Below are positions 29,173 to 39,425 of a stretch of 64,000 nucleotides of DNA, piece by piece. The notes under the pieces are model-generated. The model was not told where the DNA came from and searched no databases. It saw only the letters and a list, made by a program, of their open reading frames with translations. Where the stretch lies: contig JAJDBU010000072.1 in assembly GCA_029261195.1 (NCBI GenBank), forward strand, positions 16,168 through 80,167. Reading direction: 5' to 3'. How positions within the stretch are numbered: position 1 is the stretch's first letter; each line of letters opens with the position of its first letter. Source of the DNA: Nitrospirota bacterium (GTDB lineage: Bacteria; Nitrospirota; Nitrospiria; SBBL01; JAADHI01). A program made the translations under genes and the position numbers.

Positions 29173-30201
29173 ATGACAATGAAGGGAATGGGCGAATTCG
29201 ACTTCATTGAGCGGATTCAAAAACGATTTCCATCATCTGAAAAAATTCCTGTAGGCATCGGGGACGATGCCGCAGCGCTAAGCTTCTCCCCGAATAATCT
29301 CACCCTTCTGACTACAGACAGCCTCATTGAAAAAACCCATTTCGATCGCGCTTACTGCACCTTTTTTCAGGTCGGGTATAAGGCTGTCTCCGTCAATTTA
29401 AGTGACATTGCCGCAATGGGCGGGAGGCCTCGTTATTTTCTGATCTCCTTAGGTTTGCCGCCTGACATTCAAATCAACGATCTTGATGCCCTCTACCGTG
29501 GCATCGCAAGGGCTAGCCGTGAAGCGGGTATTCACTTGGTCGGCGGGAACACCACAGTGACGCAAGGCAATTTTTTTATTTCCATTACCCTCGCCGGAGA
29601 GGTTGCTCCCAAAAGACTGGTCCGGAGGTCAGGAGCCAGTGAGGGCGATAGACTGTATGTGACCGGGACTTTAGGGGATGCCGCCGCCGGACTTGCACTG
29701 CTCAGGTCGGGAGACGACCCGTACTCTTTTTCAAGGCTTGTTCACAGGCAGCAGAGCCCTATGGCGCGTGTGAATGAAGGTTTGCTTCTGGCGGATCAGG
29801 AGATTGCATCCGCCATGATTGATATTTCGGATGGTCTCACTGCCGACCTTGGACACATGATGAAGCAGAGTCATGTCGGTGCGACACTTGAGTTAGCGCA
29901 GATCCCAATCTCTCCCGCATTGAAACGCTACGCCTTAAAGGCTGGAGTCGATGCCTTGGACTTTGCTTTGTATGGCGGAGAAGATTACGAATTACTTTTT
30001 TCTGTGCCGGAGAAAAGGCTTCATAAGCTGGAGCGCTTGATTGGGGAAGACGTGATTCAGGCGATTCAAATAGGCAGGCTGATATCAACAAGAAAAGGGC
30101 TTGTTGGTCGGGATGACAAAGGAAAACTCAATAAAATAAGCCCAAAGGGCTATGACCATCTTCGATTGAATCAGGAAAAGACGCAATCGACTCAAAGTTG
30201 A
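29173..30201 (+). CDS. thiL: Thiamine-monophosphate kinase
   Basis: GIGDDAAALS; LLTTDSLIEKTHF; DISDGLTADLGHM. Confidence 0.95.
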   Translation: MTMKGMGEFDFIERIQKRFPSSEKIPVGIGDDAAALSFSPNNLTLLTTDSLIEKTHFDRAYCTFFQVGYKAVSVNLSDIAAMGGRPRYFLISLGLPPDIQINDLDALYRGIARASREAGIHLVGGNTTVTQGNFFISITLAGEVAPKRLVRRSGASEGDRLYVTGTLGDAAAGLALLRSGDDPYSFSRLVHRQQSPMARVNEGLLLADQEIASAMIDISDGLTADLGHMMKQSHVGATLELAQIPISPALKRYALKAGVDALDFALYGGEDYELLFSVPEKRLHKLERLIGEDVIQAIQIGRLISTRKGLVGRDDKGKLNKISPKGYDHLRLNQEKTQSTQS

Positions 30202-30396
30202 GTCCCTCGGCTAAGGCGCTAAGCCGTAACTCTAAACGCTTAGCTGTACAAAACACCCCGAATTGCCTCTGTATCTGTTGCACCGGGAAATTACTAAGGC
30301 ATTTTCCGCAATGTTTAAGAGAAGAAGGTTAAGTATCGGGCTGGTGAAATTGATGCTTACCGAAGTGTCCGCAATAAAAAGAGCCTGGTCTTCAGT

Positions 30397-30513
30397 TTAC
30401 TGATTGGCAAAAAGATTTGTCGTGGGCGATATGACGATGACCAATTGGAAGATGATAAATCCGACGAGCAACATTGCAGCAACGTAGGCGGCTGATTTCA
30501 AATGCTTTTTCAT
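30397..30513 (-). CDS. Small single-TM membrane protein (38 aa)
   Basis: Translated by hand: MKKHLKSAAYVAAMLLVGFIIFQLVIVISPTTNLFANQ; GGAGG 6 nt upstream; not in ORF track. Confidence 0.65.
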   Translation of the reverse strand: MKKHLKSAAYVAAMLLVGFIIFQLVIVISPTTNLFANQ

Positions 30514-30599
30514 GCTAACCTCCAAAATATAAATGCTAGACCCTACCGAAAAAAGACCTTCCTTGTCAATGTGCCTGACTGTCTCCTTAAATTTTTGTG

Positions 30600-31430
30600 C
30601 TAGTCTCCATCCTGGGTGAAGGCATAGCTGCCGGTTTTTTCAGTGAAGGGGAGGAGTAATATTTTTGGTAGTGTCAGCTTCATCGGGTCTCTGAATTGAT
30701 CCAGTCCGATGGTCATGCCGAGATAACCCTCTTGTGGATGGTGTTTATAGGTTCCCAATAGCATGTCCCACCAGGGCAGGTTAAAACCGAAGTTGCGGTT
30801 GGTCTCTTCACGAATGACGGAGTGGTGAATGAGGTGCATGTCGGGCGTCACGATGAAGCAGCGTAGAATCCCATCAATTTTTTTCGGGATCTGCACATTG
30901 CTGTGATTGAACATCGCCGTCATGTTGAGCAGCACTTCAAAGATCAGGACAGCTTCCGGCGAGGCGCCGATGAATACGACACTGGCCAGTTTGATGCCCA
31001 TTGACAGGATGATTTCAATGGGATGAAAACGGGAACCCGAGGTGACATCCAGGTCGAGGTCGGCATGATGGACCATGTGGAGTCTCCACAAGGCCGGCAC
31101 GGCATGGAACATGACATGTTGAAGGTAGATGATGAGGTCGAGCGTGATGACGGCCAAGAACAGGGATAGCCATTCAGGACAGCGCCAGTAGTTTAATATG
31201 CCCCAGCCCTCTTGATCTGCAAGCACGGCTGCACCGACTGCGGCGCTTGAAAAGAGGGCTCGAAGCAAAAGAGTGTTAATCAGCGTGATGCCGATATTGG
31301 TAAGCCAGCGTTTCGGTTTTGAAGTGCTAAGGGGTCGCCTTGGGGACAGGGACTCCCAAAGGGCCATCAGGGCAAAAACACCCAAGAAGCAAAGCGCCCG
31401 GATTGTGGGTTCATGCTCAATCATGGTCAC
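30600..31430 (-). CDS. Sterol desaturase/fatty acid hydroxylase superfamily membrane protein
   Basis: His motifs HVMFH, HMVHH, HLIHH. Confidence 0.92.
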   Translation of the reverse strand: MTMIEHEPTIRALCFLGVFALMALWESLSPRRPLSTSKPKRWLTNIGITLINTLLLRALFSSAAVGAAVLADQEGWGILNYWRCPEWLSLFLAVITLDLIIYLQHVMFHAVPALWRLHMVHHADLDLDVTSGSRFHPIEIILSMGIKLASVVFIGASPEAVLIFEVLLNMTAMFNHSNVQIPKKIDGILRCFIVTPDMHLIHHSVIREETNRNFGFNLPWWDMLLGTYKHHPQEGYLGMTIGLDQFRDPMKLTLPKILLLPFTEKTGSYAFTQDGD

Positions 31431-31451
31431 TGTAGAAGCCCCCGGCCAGGG

Positions 31452-32489
31452 CTATTGTTCCGCCAGGATTGCAGCGCTTTTTTGATGAACCCTATCAATG
31501 ACCGCTTCCACGGCCTCTAAAGGCGTTTCAGGCAAGATGCCGTGGCCTAAGTTGAAGATGTGTCCGGGGCGTTTTCCCGCACGCTTGAGGATGTTATCCA
31601 CCCGTTTTTCAATCTCCGGAATCGGGGCAAAAAGAGTCAGGGGGTCGAGGTTACCCTGGACGGCGACATCGTGTCCTAAGCGATTCCAGGCTTCATCAAG
31701 CTCAACTCGCCAGTCCAGGCCGATGACATCGCCACCGGCCTCTTTTTGCTGATCAAGCAGGGTTGAGGTTCCGGTTCCAAAATGGAGGACCGGCACACCA
31801 AAGGTATGGAGTTCGGTCATGAGTTGTTTCATATGGGGGAAAACGTATCGACGGTAATCTCCGGGAGAAAGGGTGCCAATCCAGCTGTCAAAAATCTGAA
31901 TGGCCTGTGCTCCTGCTTTGACTTGGGCGGCAAGGTAGTCTGCGATGACACGGCCCAGTTTTGACATTAATTGAGTCCAGAGCTCCGGTGCGCCATACAT
32001 CATTTTTTTTGTATGGAGATAGTTTCGGGAAGAGCTGCCTTCGATCATGTAACTGGCCAGGGTAAAAGGCGCCCCTGAAAATCCGATTAAGGGCACATTG
32101 AGGGCGGCGCGAACCTGGCGGATTGACTGGAGCACAAAGGCTAATGATTCTTCGGGTTCAACCGGTTTCAATGCCTCGATATCTTTTTTATCTCGAAGCG
32201 GATTGTGGATGACCGGGCCCTCCCCTTTGACAAACTCAAGATTGAGACCCATCGGCTCTAGCGGCAGCAGGATGTCGGCGAAGATAATTGAGGCGTCAAA
32301 ATCGAAGCGTTCAATCGGTTGCAGGGTGACTTCGGTGGCCAGATCGGGAGTTTTACAGACGGTCAAGAGTGAATGTTTCGCCCGGATGTCACGAAAGGCC
32401 TTCATGTAACGCCCAGCTTGGCGCATAAACCAGACCGGGGTGGCGTCTACCGGTTCACGCCGACAAGCCCTTAAAAATCGATCATTCAT
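31452..32489 (-). CDS. hemE: Uroporphyrinogen decarboxylase
   Basis: NDRFLRACRREPVDATPVWFMRQAGRYM; start moved to 32489 with TAGGAG upstream. Confidence 0.97.
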   Translation of the reverse strand: MNDRFLRACRREPVDATPVWFMRQAGRYMKAFRDIRAKHSLLTVCKTPDLATEVTLQPIERFDFDASIIFADILLPLEPMGLNLEFVKGEGPVIHNPLRDKKDIEALKPVEPEESLAFVLQSIRQVRAALNVPLIGFSGAPFTLASYMIEGSSSRNYLHTKKMMYGAPELWTQLMSKLGRVIADYLAAQVKAGAQAIQIFDSWIGTLSPGDYRRYVFPHMKQLMTELHTFGVPVLHFGTGTSTLLDQQKEAGGDVIGLDWRVELDEAWNRLGHDVAVQGNLDPLTLFAPIPEIEKRVDNILKRAGKRPGHIFNLGHGILPETPLEAVEAVIDRVHQKSAAILAEQ

Positions 32490-32611
32490 TTTTACTCCTA
32501 AGTAATGGTTATCGCTGAGAAAAAGTCGGCGGATTTTAGCACTCCCCTTTGGGGGAGTCAATGACGCTTTGGAAGCCAATTTTCCTGGTTTGAGCCTTCT
32601 AAAAGACTTGT

Positions 32612-32662
32612 CATATCCCTTCTCTGTAGGGACGGTTTTTATTCTTACAGAGAAGGGATATG
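32612..32662. other. 17-bp perfect inverted repeat, 17-nt loop, between hemE and patatin genes
   Basis: CATATCCCTTCTCTGTA / TACAGAGAAGGGATATG. Confidence 0.85.
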
Positions 32663-32675
32663 GGAATTCGGGCGA

Positions 32676-33809
32676 TTAGGCCGGGTGGTTTTGGAAATGT
32701 TTTCTCATGGCTTTTCGACCGGCCTCAAGCAAGGCTGTCAGGCGGGCATCACTCATATCGAACTCAGTTGTTCCGTATCCCTTTGCAGGGAGTCGGCAAA
32801 TTTCAGCTTCATGGGCCTCCATAATCTGCCTGTCATGGGCGTCGGTCATCGTGTCGATTAACCTTGAAATCCGCTGCACTGTTTTTAAGCGTCGCACATT
32901 GTGCAGCATCCCCCTTTCGAGGTCTTCATCTCCGGCCTCTTCATCCCGTTTAGCTAAACTTGTGGCAACCTCAAGTTTTTCATCAATCAAAAACCCAAGG
33001 TTAGGCACGGCATTCGGGTCAGTATCGCCCATGACAGTACGGACGGATTCGTCTGTAGATGTGAGTAAATGGATCGGAAAGTTGGAGAGGACGCCTCCGT
33101 CAACAATGGTATCTCCTGTGATATTCTTTGATCGATAGCTTCCCCAGTTTTCTTTCCAACGCACCTCCTGCCAAACGAAGGGGATGCTCATCGACATTCG
33201 CACCGCCCAGACGACAGGGCAATCCGGCGCTGTCCGATGATTTAAAATCAGCATTTCATTGGCCGCTGTGTCAGAAGCAATTAATGTCAGGTCGCTCCCG
33301 GTTTGTTGCTGAAACTCTGCAAGGGTGCTGTCTCCCAAACCAGCGATTTTTACGTCGAGTTTTTCTCGAAGCCAATTGACAAAAGCATTGCCAGCATAAA
33401 GCCCTCCACGCTCTATGAAAGAGAACATCTCTCGATACGCGTCGATTTTCATCAGTTGCTCGAATATTCTACCATCGACGTAGTTTTCCGCCATCCCTGG
33501 TACCCAGGGGATGTCAACCTTTTTAAAGATCGAATAGGTTAAACTGTTTTCAATGTCGTGCTTTTTAAATTTAGCGGGGATATCCATGAAAGAGGAGAAA
33601 CGCGGTTTGCCATCCGGCAGTTTCTCGTTTACTGCCTCAAGCAATTCTCCCGAACGATATTTGGCTGCGAGCAGGGTCGCGGTAATTGCCCCGGCGGATG
33701 TACCCACAAAGCGTCGTGCGTGATGTCCCTGCTCTTCAAACACCTCAAGTGCGCCGACAAATACTGACCCTTTTGCGCCGCCTCCCTCAAATACAAGATC
33801 AAATTCCAT
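32676..33809 (-). CDS. Patatin-like phospholipase
   Basis: VFEGGGAKGSVFVGAL, VGTSAGAI (GXSXG), VDGG. Confidence 0.92.
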   Translation of the reverse strand: MEFDLVFEGGGAKGSVFVGALEVFEEQGHHARRFVGTSAGAITATLLAAKYRSGELLEAVNEKLPDGKPRFSSFMDIPAKFKKHDIENSLTYSIFKKVDIPWVPGMAENYVDGRIFEQLMKIDAYREMFSFIERGGLYAGNAFVNWLREKLDVKIAGLGDSTLAEFQQQTGSDLTLIASDTAANEMLILNHRTAPDCPVVWAVRMSMSIPFVWQEVRWKENWGSYRSKNITGDTIVDGGVLSNFPIHLLTSTDESVRTVMGDTDPNAVPNLGFLIDEKLEVATSLAKRDEEAGDEDLERGMLHNVRRLKTVQRISRLIDTMTDAHDRQIMEAHEAEICRLPAKGYGTTEFDMSDARLTALLEAGRKAMRKHFQNHPA

Positions 33810-33993
33810 TTTTACCTCCTTTTTTATGGGTGAAGTGATGTTGTGTCATAATGACACTGACTATACAAAATAGGTGTATGGCGAATGCGATGTTATTGTT
33901 CATACAATTAAGAAGGAAGATCTGTCAAGTCGAATATTGTCGGTTGTGGCTCCGATACTTCGGAGTCAGGTGAAAAAATGCAGATTTCCATTC

Positions 33994-34022
33994 TTGACTT
34001 GCTTATGATGGCCCACTATACT
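33994..34022 (+). promoter_or_regulatory. Sigma70-type promoter upstream of ffh
   Basis: TTGACT-17-TATACT. Confidence 0.6.
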
Positions 34023-34057
34023 CCCCCCTGTTTTTTCTATAATAAGATGTCTCTATC

Positions 34058-35389
34058 ATGTTGGAAAATATAACAAAAAAGCTCGATTCCCTTTTAAAAA
34101 AACTTAAAGGGCGAGGTCTTTTAACCGAGCAAAATATTGATGATGCCCTCAAGGAGGTTCGCATTGCCCTTCTGGAGGCAGACGTCCATTACAAGGTTGC
34201 CATATCCTTCTGCGAATCTGTCCGGAAAAAGGCGGTTGGCAAGGAGGTCTTAGAAAGCCTCACGCCAGGCCAGCAAGTCGTGAAGGTGGTCTGGGAAGAG
34301 TTGACCGAGTTGATGGGTTCGAAAGAGCGGGGGATCGCCCTCGCCTCGAAACCGCCGACCGTCCTCATGCTGGTGGGGCTGCAAGGTTCCGGAAAGACAA
34401 CGACGGCGGGGAAGCTCTCCCGATTTTTCCAGAAAAAAGACAAACGTGTTCTGCTCGTTGGTGCCGATTTGCAGCGGCCCGCAGCCTTAGATCAATTACA
34501 GATTTTGGGCAAGGAGATCGGCGTTTCGGTGCTTTCACCGGACGGACAAAAAGATCCTGTCGTTGTTGCAAAAAATGGGATCGAATACGCCCGGGTCGAG
34601 TGTTTTGATGTCGTGATTATTGACACGGCCGGTCGAATCGAAATTGATCAGGATTTAATGGCGGAACTGGTCCGGATGAAAAAGGAGATTTCGCCGGATG
34701 AGACCCTTCTGATTGCTGATGCGATGACGGGGCAGGTTGCCGTCAATGTGGCGCAGGTTTTCCATGAACAACTCCATGTGACTGGTGTGATCTTGAGCAA
34801 GGCGGAAGGGGATGCGCGGGGCGGTGCGATTTTGTCGATTCGCTCGGTCACAGGTGCGCCTGTTCGTTTTATTGGGACAGGTGAAAAACCGGACGCGCTG
34901 GAACTCTTTCATCCTGATCGGATGGCTTCCCGTATTCTCGGCATGGGTGATATTCTCTCTCTTGTCGAGTTGGCAGAGGAAAAGGTTGATAAAGCGGAAG
35001 CTGCCCAAATTGAGAAGAAGCTCGGGAAAAATCGTTTTACCCTTGAAGATTTTAGCCAGCAACTGAAGCAGATCAAAAAGATGGGCGGCGCTGCAAAACT
35101 GCTCGACATGGTGCCGGGCATGAATCGGATGAAGGCCCTTCCCGATCAAGACAAGGTCGAGAGAGAAATGAAATCGGTTGAGGCCATTATTTCGTCGATG
35201 ACTCAGAAAGAGCGGCGAGATCCAACTGTGATCAACGGCAGCCGTAGAAAGCGGATCTCAAAAGGGAGTGGCACTTCTGTTCAAGAGATAAACCGACTGC
35301 TCAAGCAGTTTCAGCAGGCGAAGAAAATGATGAAGCGGATGTCGTCCGGAAAGGGACGAGGTCTGAAGGGTATGCCGATGTCATTTTGA
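34058..35389 (+). CDS. ffh: Signal recognition particle protein
   Basis: GLQGSGKTTTAGKL; DTAGRIEID; C-terminal Met-rich M domain. Confidence 0.97.
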   Translation: MLENITKKLDSLLKKLKGRGLLTEQNIDDALKEVRIALLEADVHYKVAISFCESVRKKAVGKEVLESLTPGQQVVKVVWEELTELMGSKERGIALASKPPTVLMLVGLQGSGKTTTAGKLSRFFQKKDKRVLLVGADLQRPAALDQLQILGKEIGVSVLSPDGQKDPVVVAKNGIEYARVECFDVVIIDTAGRIEIDQDLMAELVRMKKEISPDETLLIADAMTGQVAVNVAQVFHEQLHVTGVILSKAEGDARGGAILSIRSVTGAPVRFIGTGEKPDALELFHPDRMASRILGMGDILSLVELAEEKVDKAEAAQIEKKLGKNRFTLEDFSQQLKQIKKMGGAAKLLDMVPGMNRMKALPDQDKVEREMKSVEAIISSMTQKERRDPTVINGSRRKRISKGSGTSVQEINRLLKQFQQAKKMMKRMSSGKGRGLKGMPMSF

Positions 35390-35469
35390 CATAAGAAGCT
35401 TAGGGGCTTACAAGCAGTATTGTAAGGCTGTTATAATGGCAAAAATATATATAAACAGAGGGAATGTGA

Positions 35470-35745
35470 ATGTCAGTAACAATTAGATTGACCCGAAAAG
35501 GAAGACATAAAAGACCGTTTTACCGAATGGTTGTTGCGGATACAGAGGCACCGAGGGATGGAAAGTTTATTGAGATTTTGGGCACATATAACCCTCTTGG
35601 TCAGGAAACAGCCGTTCAAATTAAGGAAGAACGGGCAATCCACTGGATCAATCAAGGTGCCTTGGTTAGCGACACGGTAAAGTCACTCTTCAAAAAATCG
35701 AAATTATTTAGACAAGCAGCCGAACAGAAACAGAAGCCATCGTAA
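35470..35745 (+). CDS. rpsP: 30S ribosomal protein S16
   Basis: [40 protein letters not shown]. Confidence 0.97.
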   Translation: MSVTIRLTRKGRHKRPFYRMVVADTEAPRDGKFIEILGTYNPLGQETAVQIKEERAIHWINQGALVSDTVKSLFKKSKLFRQAAEQKQKPS

Positions 35746-35803
35746 TTCGCTAAGACAAAAGATTTGTCTTTTTCCTATAGATCTGCCAATGGAGGTGTCG
35801 TCG

Positions 35804-36034
35804 ATGAGAGAGTTGATTGAGTTTATTGCAAAATCGCTTGTAGATAGACCTGAAAATGTCGTCGTAAAAGACACAGAGGGCGAAAAAACAACGATTATTG
35901 AGTTGAGAGTGGCGCAAGAAGACTTGGGAAAAGTGATCGGAAAACAGGGACGGACGGCAAGGGCGATGCGAACGATCTTGAATGCCGCAGGTACAAAAAT
36001 TGGAAAAAGGTGTGTCCTCGAAATTTTGGAGTAG
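35804..36034 (+). CDS. khpA: KH-domain RNA-binding protein
   Basis: [19 protein letters not shown]...[18 protein letters not shown]; between rpsP and rimM. Confidence 0.93.
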   Translation: MRELIEFIAKSLVDRPENVVVKDTEGEKTTIIELRVAQEDLGKVIGKQGRTARAMRTILNAAGTKIGKRCVLEILE

Positions 36035-36097
36035 GTGCCGTTCTTGCCTTGTTGCCTTGTTGCCTGTCTGCCGTCTTAAGGTGTGTGAATCTCAAAT

Positions 36098-36613
36098 TTG
36101 CAGGAAGATAAAGTCACAATCGGAAAGGTTCTCAAGCCCTTCGGTGTACGTGGAGAGGTTAAAGTCTTTCCTTTAACCGATAAGCCGGAACGGTTTCAGG
36201 ATCTTGAAGAAGTCACGATTAAAACAAAGGAGGAGCAGCATCTGCGATATCGACTTTTGCAGGTGGCATTGCGGCCTCCATTTGTTTATGTCGCTTTTGA
36301 GGGGATAAATTGCCCAGAGGATGTTGATCCGATACGGGGTGGCTTGATTCAAGTGCCGGTGTCGGAACGGATCTCTCTACCGGAGGGAGAATATTTTCAG
36401 TCCGATTTGATCGGTCTTGAGGTTTACCGGGTCGATGGTGCATACGTGGGAAGAATTACTGAAATTGTAGAAACAGGGGTGAATGATCTCTTCGTTGTAA
36501 AAAATGGGAAACGTGAGATGCTGATTCCGGCGCTTCGGAAGATCGTTAAGGCAATTGATTTGAAGCAGAACCGGATGGAGATTGATCCACCGGAAGGTTT
36601 GTTAACATTGTGA
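36098..36613 (+). CDS. rimM: Ribosome maturation factor RimM
   Basis: TIGKVLKPFGVRGEVKVFPLTD; TTG start. Confidence 0.95.
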   Translation: MQEDKVTIGKVLKPFGVRGEVKVFPLTDKPERFQDLEEVTIKTKEEQHLRYRLLQVALRPPFVYVAFEGINCPEDVDPIRGGLIQVPVSERISLPEGEYFQSDLIGLEVYRVDGAYVGRITEIVETGVNDLFVVKNGKREMLIPALRKIVKAIDLKQNRMEIDPPEGLLTL

Positions 36614-37359
36614 TTCACTGCGATATCCTCACTCTATTTCCAGGGATGCTCGAACCGATTTTTGGACAGAGCATCTTAAAACGAGCAATCGACAAAGGGC
36701 TCCTCAATGTTTGCATTCGTGACCTGCGTGATTTTGCCTACGACAAGCATCGTGTGACAGATGATGTGCCTTACGGCGGCGGTGGCGGGATGCTCTTAAA
36801 ACCCGAACCCATTTTTGCTGCCCTGGATCTTATCCGGGAGGAAAGAGGTGAGATTCGTGTGATTCTTCCCTCACCGCAGGGAAAGCATTTTGATCAGACT
36901 TTGGCAGAGGACTTTTCCAATGAGAAGCTGCCCCTGGTTTTTATTTGCGGACATTACGAAGGGATTGATGCGCGAGTGAACGACGGAATATCGCTCGAAG
37001 AGGTTTCTGTTGGAGATTATATCCTGACCGGGGGAGAGATACCGGCTGCCTTGATGATTGATGCGGCGGTCAGACTGGTTCCGGGCGTTCTTGGCGGGGC
37101 GCTTTCTGCTCAGGAAGAATCTTTTTCCACCTCACTTTTAGAACACCCGCACTACACACGACCTTTTGAATACAGAGGCATGAAAGTGCCGGAGATTCTC
37201 ACCTCCGGTCACCACTCAAAGATTCAAGGCTGGCGTCGGGAGAAGTCCTTGATCAATACCCTGGAAAAGCGACCCGATTTGTTGGAAGAAGCCCCTTTAA
37301 CAAAGGCGGAGAGGCTTTGGGTCGCGGGGCTTGACCTTGAGCAAGAGGGTTTGAGGTGA
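36610..37359 (+). CDS. trmD: tRNA (guanine-N1)-methyltransferase
   Basis: DILTLFPGMLEPIFGQSILKRAIDKGL; VCGHYEGID-type motif; GDYILTGGE; GTG start. Confidence 0.97.
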   Translation: MIHCDILTLFPGMLEPIFGQSILKRAIDKGLLNVCIRDLRDFAYDKHRVTDDVPYGGGGGMLLKPEPIFAALDLIREERGEIRVILPSPQGKHFDQTLAEDFSNEKLPLVFICGHYEGIDARVNDGISLEEVSVGDYILTGGEIPAALMIDAAVRLVPGVLGGALSAQEESFSTSLLEHPHYTRPFEYRGMKVPEILTSGHHSKIQGWRREKSLINTLEKRPDLLEEAPLTKAERLWVAGLDLEQEGLR

Positions 37360-37451
37360 GTGAAAAATCACATTGAAGTTTATTCTAAGAATGAATCAAT
37401 CTGGAGCACTTTAAAAGTAATCTAATAGACCAAGAGGGAGAAATAGAAAAA

Positions 37452-37889
37452 ATGAATCGGCTTGAGCAAATTGAACAGGGTTATTTAAAAAAAGACGTCC
37501 CTAAAGTGATCATCGGTAGCACAGTGAGAGTACACGTTCGCATCAAAGAAGGGGAAAAGGAGCGCATCCAGATTTATGAAGGGGTCGTCATCCGAAAAAA
37601 AGGCGGGAGTAATCGGGAAACCTTTACGGTGAGAAAGGTTTCTTACGGGATCGGCGTCGAGCGGATTTTCCCGCTTCATTCTCCTTTTGTGACCCAGGTG
37701 GAGACCATTCGTGAAGGGAAGGTTCGGCGGGCGAAACTCTATTATATCCGAACAAGAACCGGTAAAGCCGCCCGGATTCCAGAGAAAGAACGCGTCTATG
37801 CCACCAAGAAGAAGAAAGGCCCTGCGACCACACAGTCTGTTCAGCTTGCCCCGCCAGCTGCGGCCCCGGAAGCGGATACGCCTTCATAA
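37452..37889 (+). CDS. rplS: 50S ribosomal protein L19 with basic/Ala-Pro C-terminal extension
   Basis: [28 protein letters not shown]...[11 protein letters not shown]; tail [27 protein letters not shown]. Confidence 0.96.
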   Translation: MNRLEQIEQGYLKKDVPKVIIGSTVRVHVRIKEGEKERIQIYEGVVIRKKGGSNRETFTVRKVSYGIGVERIFPLHSPFVTQVETIREGKVRRAKLYYIRTRTGKAARIPEKERVYATKKKKGPATTQSVQLAPPAAAPEADTPS

Positions 37890-37927
37890 ACTTAAATCCT
37901 CAACAAGCTGAGGAGATCCGTCAGTCT

Positions 37928-38539
37928 TTGACGATGACCTCGAATGAAGAGAGACTTTATGCCGCTGGGCGCCGGACGGTCTGCGGCATTGATGAGGCGG
38001 GCCGTGGCCCGCTTGCAGGTCCCGTGGTTGCGGCAGCGGTTGTTCTGCCGCAAGCCCCTGTTTTAGCTCAAGACGATCTCCTCCTCGGACTGATGGATTC
38101 AAAAAAACTGAGCCCACGGAAACGGGACCGGTTTTTTGAACAAATTTCACAGACGGCCCGATCCATCGGAATCGGGGTCGTCGAACACGAGACAATTGAC
38201 CACATCAACATCCTGCAGGCGACAATTCTTGCGATGCAGCGAGCTGTTGAGGGACTTCACCTCCCCGCCGATTACCTGCTCATTGATGCCCTCAAGCTAC
38301 CTGAAATTGATATCCCTCAAGAGGGAATTATTCATGGAGATGATCTGTCCCTCAGTATCGCTGCTGCGTCTGTCATTGCGAAAGTAACACGGGATCGGCT
38401 GATGCTGAAATACCATAGGCTCTTCCCGAAATATGGATTTGATCGACATAAAGGTTACGGAACTCCGGAGCATTTAGAGAAGATCAAGTCCTTCGGCCCG
38501 TGCCGGATTCACAGAAAGACCTTTCGAGGGGTGACATGA
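37928..38539 (+). CDS. rnhB: Ribonuclease HII
   Basis: VCGIDEAGRGPLAGPVVAAAV; MDSKKLSPRKRD. Confidence 0.96.
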   Translation: MTMTSNEERLYAAGRRTVCGIDEAGRGPLAGPVVAAAVVLPQAPVLAQDDLLLGLMDSKKLSPRKRDRFFEQISQTARSIGIGVVEHETIDHINILQATILAMQRAVEGLHLPADYLLIDALKLPEIDIPQEGIIHGDDLSLSIAAASVIAKVTRDRLMLKYHRLFPKYGFDRHKGYGTPEHLEKIKSFGPCRIHRKTFRGVT

Positions 38540-38898
38540 CTCTAAGCGGAGCAGAAGGTGAATCCTTTGCCGCGAACTATTTAATTAAAAATGGCTACCG
38601 AATCTTGGAACGGAACTTCCGTACCTCACTCGGAGAGATCGATATCATTGCGCGTGATGGAGAAACCCTCGTCTTTATTGAAGTTAAAGCACGGTCGAGC
38701 ACTCGTTTCGGGCCGCCGCAGTTGGCTGTTGATCACCGTAAACAAGTCAAAATCACCCGTGTTGCCCTGGCCTATCTCAGTCAAAAAAAAGACCCCCCCG
38801 GCCTCTGCAGATTTGATGTCCTTGCCCTTCGGAAAGATCAAGGAAATTTTAAAATTGAGCTGATCCGGAATGCCTTTGACGGAGTCTTTTACCCGTGA
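38536..38898 (+). CDS. YraN/UPF0102 family endonuclease-like protein
   Basis: GAEGESFAANYLIKNGYRILERNFRTSLGEIDIIARDGETLVFIEVKARSS. Confidence 0.93.
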   Translation: MTLSGAEGESFAANYLIKNGYRILERNFRTSLGEIDIIARDGETLVFIEVKARSSTRFGPPQLAVDHRKQVKITRVALAYLSQKKDPPGLCRFDVLALRKDQGNFKIELIRNAFDGVFYP

Positions 38899-39311
38899 AA
38901 ATGTCAATGGGAATGAACACCAATGTGAAGTACAAAGGACGGGTCTATCACATTCAAACGGAGGACGGCGGAGAGGATAACCCGAGCATCGCAACGTTGC
39001 TGTTCAAGGACGGAGGGGCGGTTGCATCTGCAAAAAAAAGGGATTATGTCGACTTGCTTCAGAGCGATTCCTGCAGGGAAACCGTTGCGGCTTTGATGAA
39101 GGAACAGCATAAAACAATGATCAGAAAGCTGGTGCGAGGGGAAATAGAAGGTCTCGACACGCTTGAGCAGGAGGATCCCCTTCAAACGGTGTTTGTAAAA
39201 GATGTGCCGGAAGCAGAGCAGGTTGATCGCTTGGTGCTCAGCGGAGATGAAAAGGATCTCGATGCCTTGATTCTTGAGTATCTGGCGAAAAGGGATGGCA
39301 ATGTCGCTTGA
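38895..39311 (+). CDS. Conserved-looking hypothetical protein
   Basis: MNTNVKYKGRVYHIQTEDGGEDNPSIATLLFKDGG; 4-nt overlap with yraN. Confidence 0.7.
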   Translation: MKMSMGMNTNVKYKGRVYHIQTEDGGEDNPSIATLLFKDGGAVASAKKRDYVDLLQSDSCRETVAALMKEQHKTMIRKLVRGEIEGLDTLEQEDPLQTVFVKDVPEAEQVDRLVLSGDEKDLDALILEYLAKRDGNVA

Positions 39312-39425
39312 TCTACTACCCTTTCGCATACTTATATTTCCCCCCAACTCATGCTTATCTTTACATTTCCACCCTCCGCATCATAAAATCATTCAATTTT
39401 AATTACCTCTTTTTCTGGAATTTTT

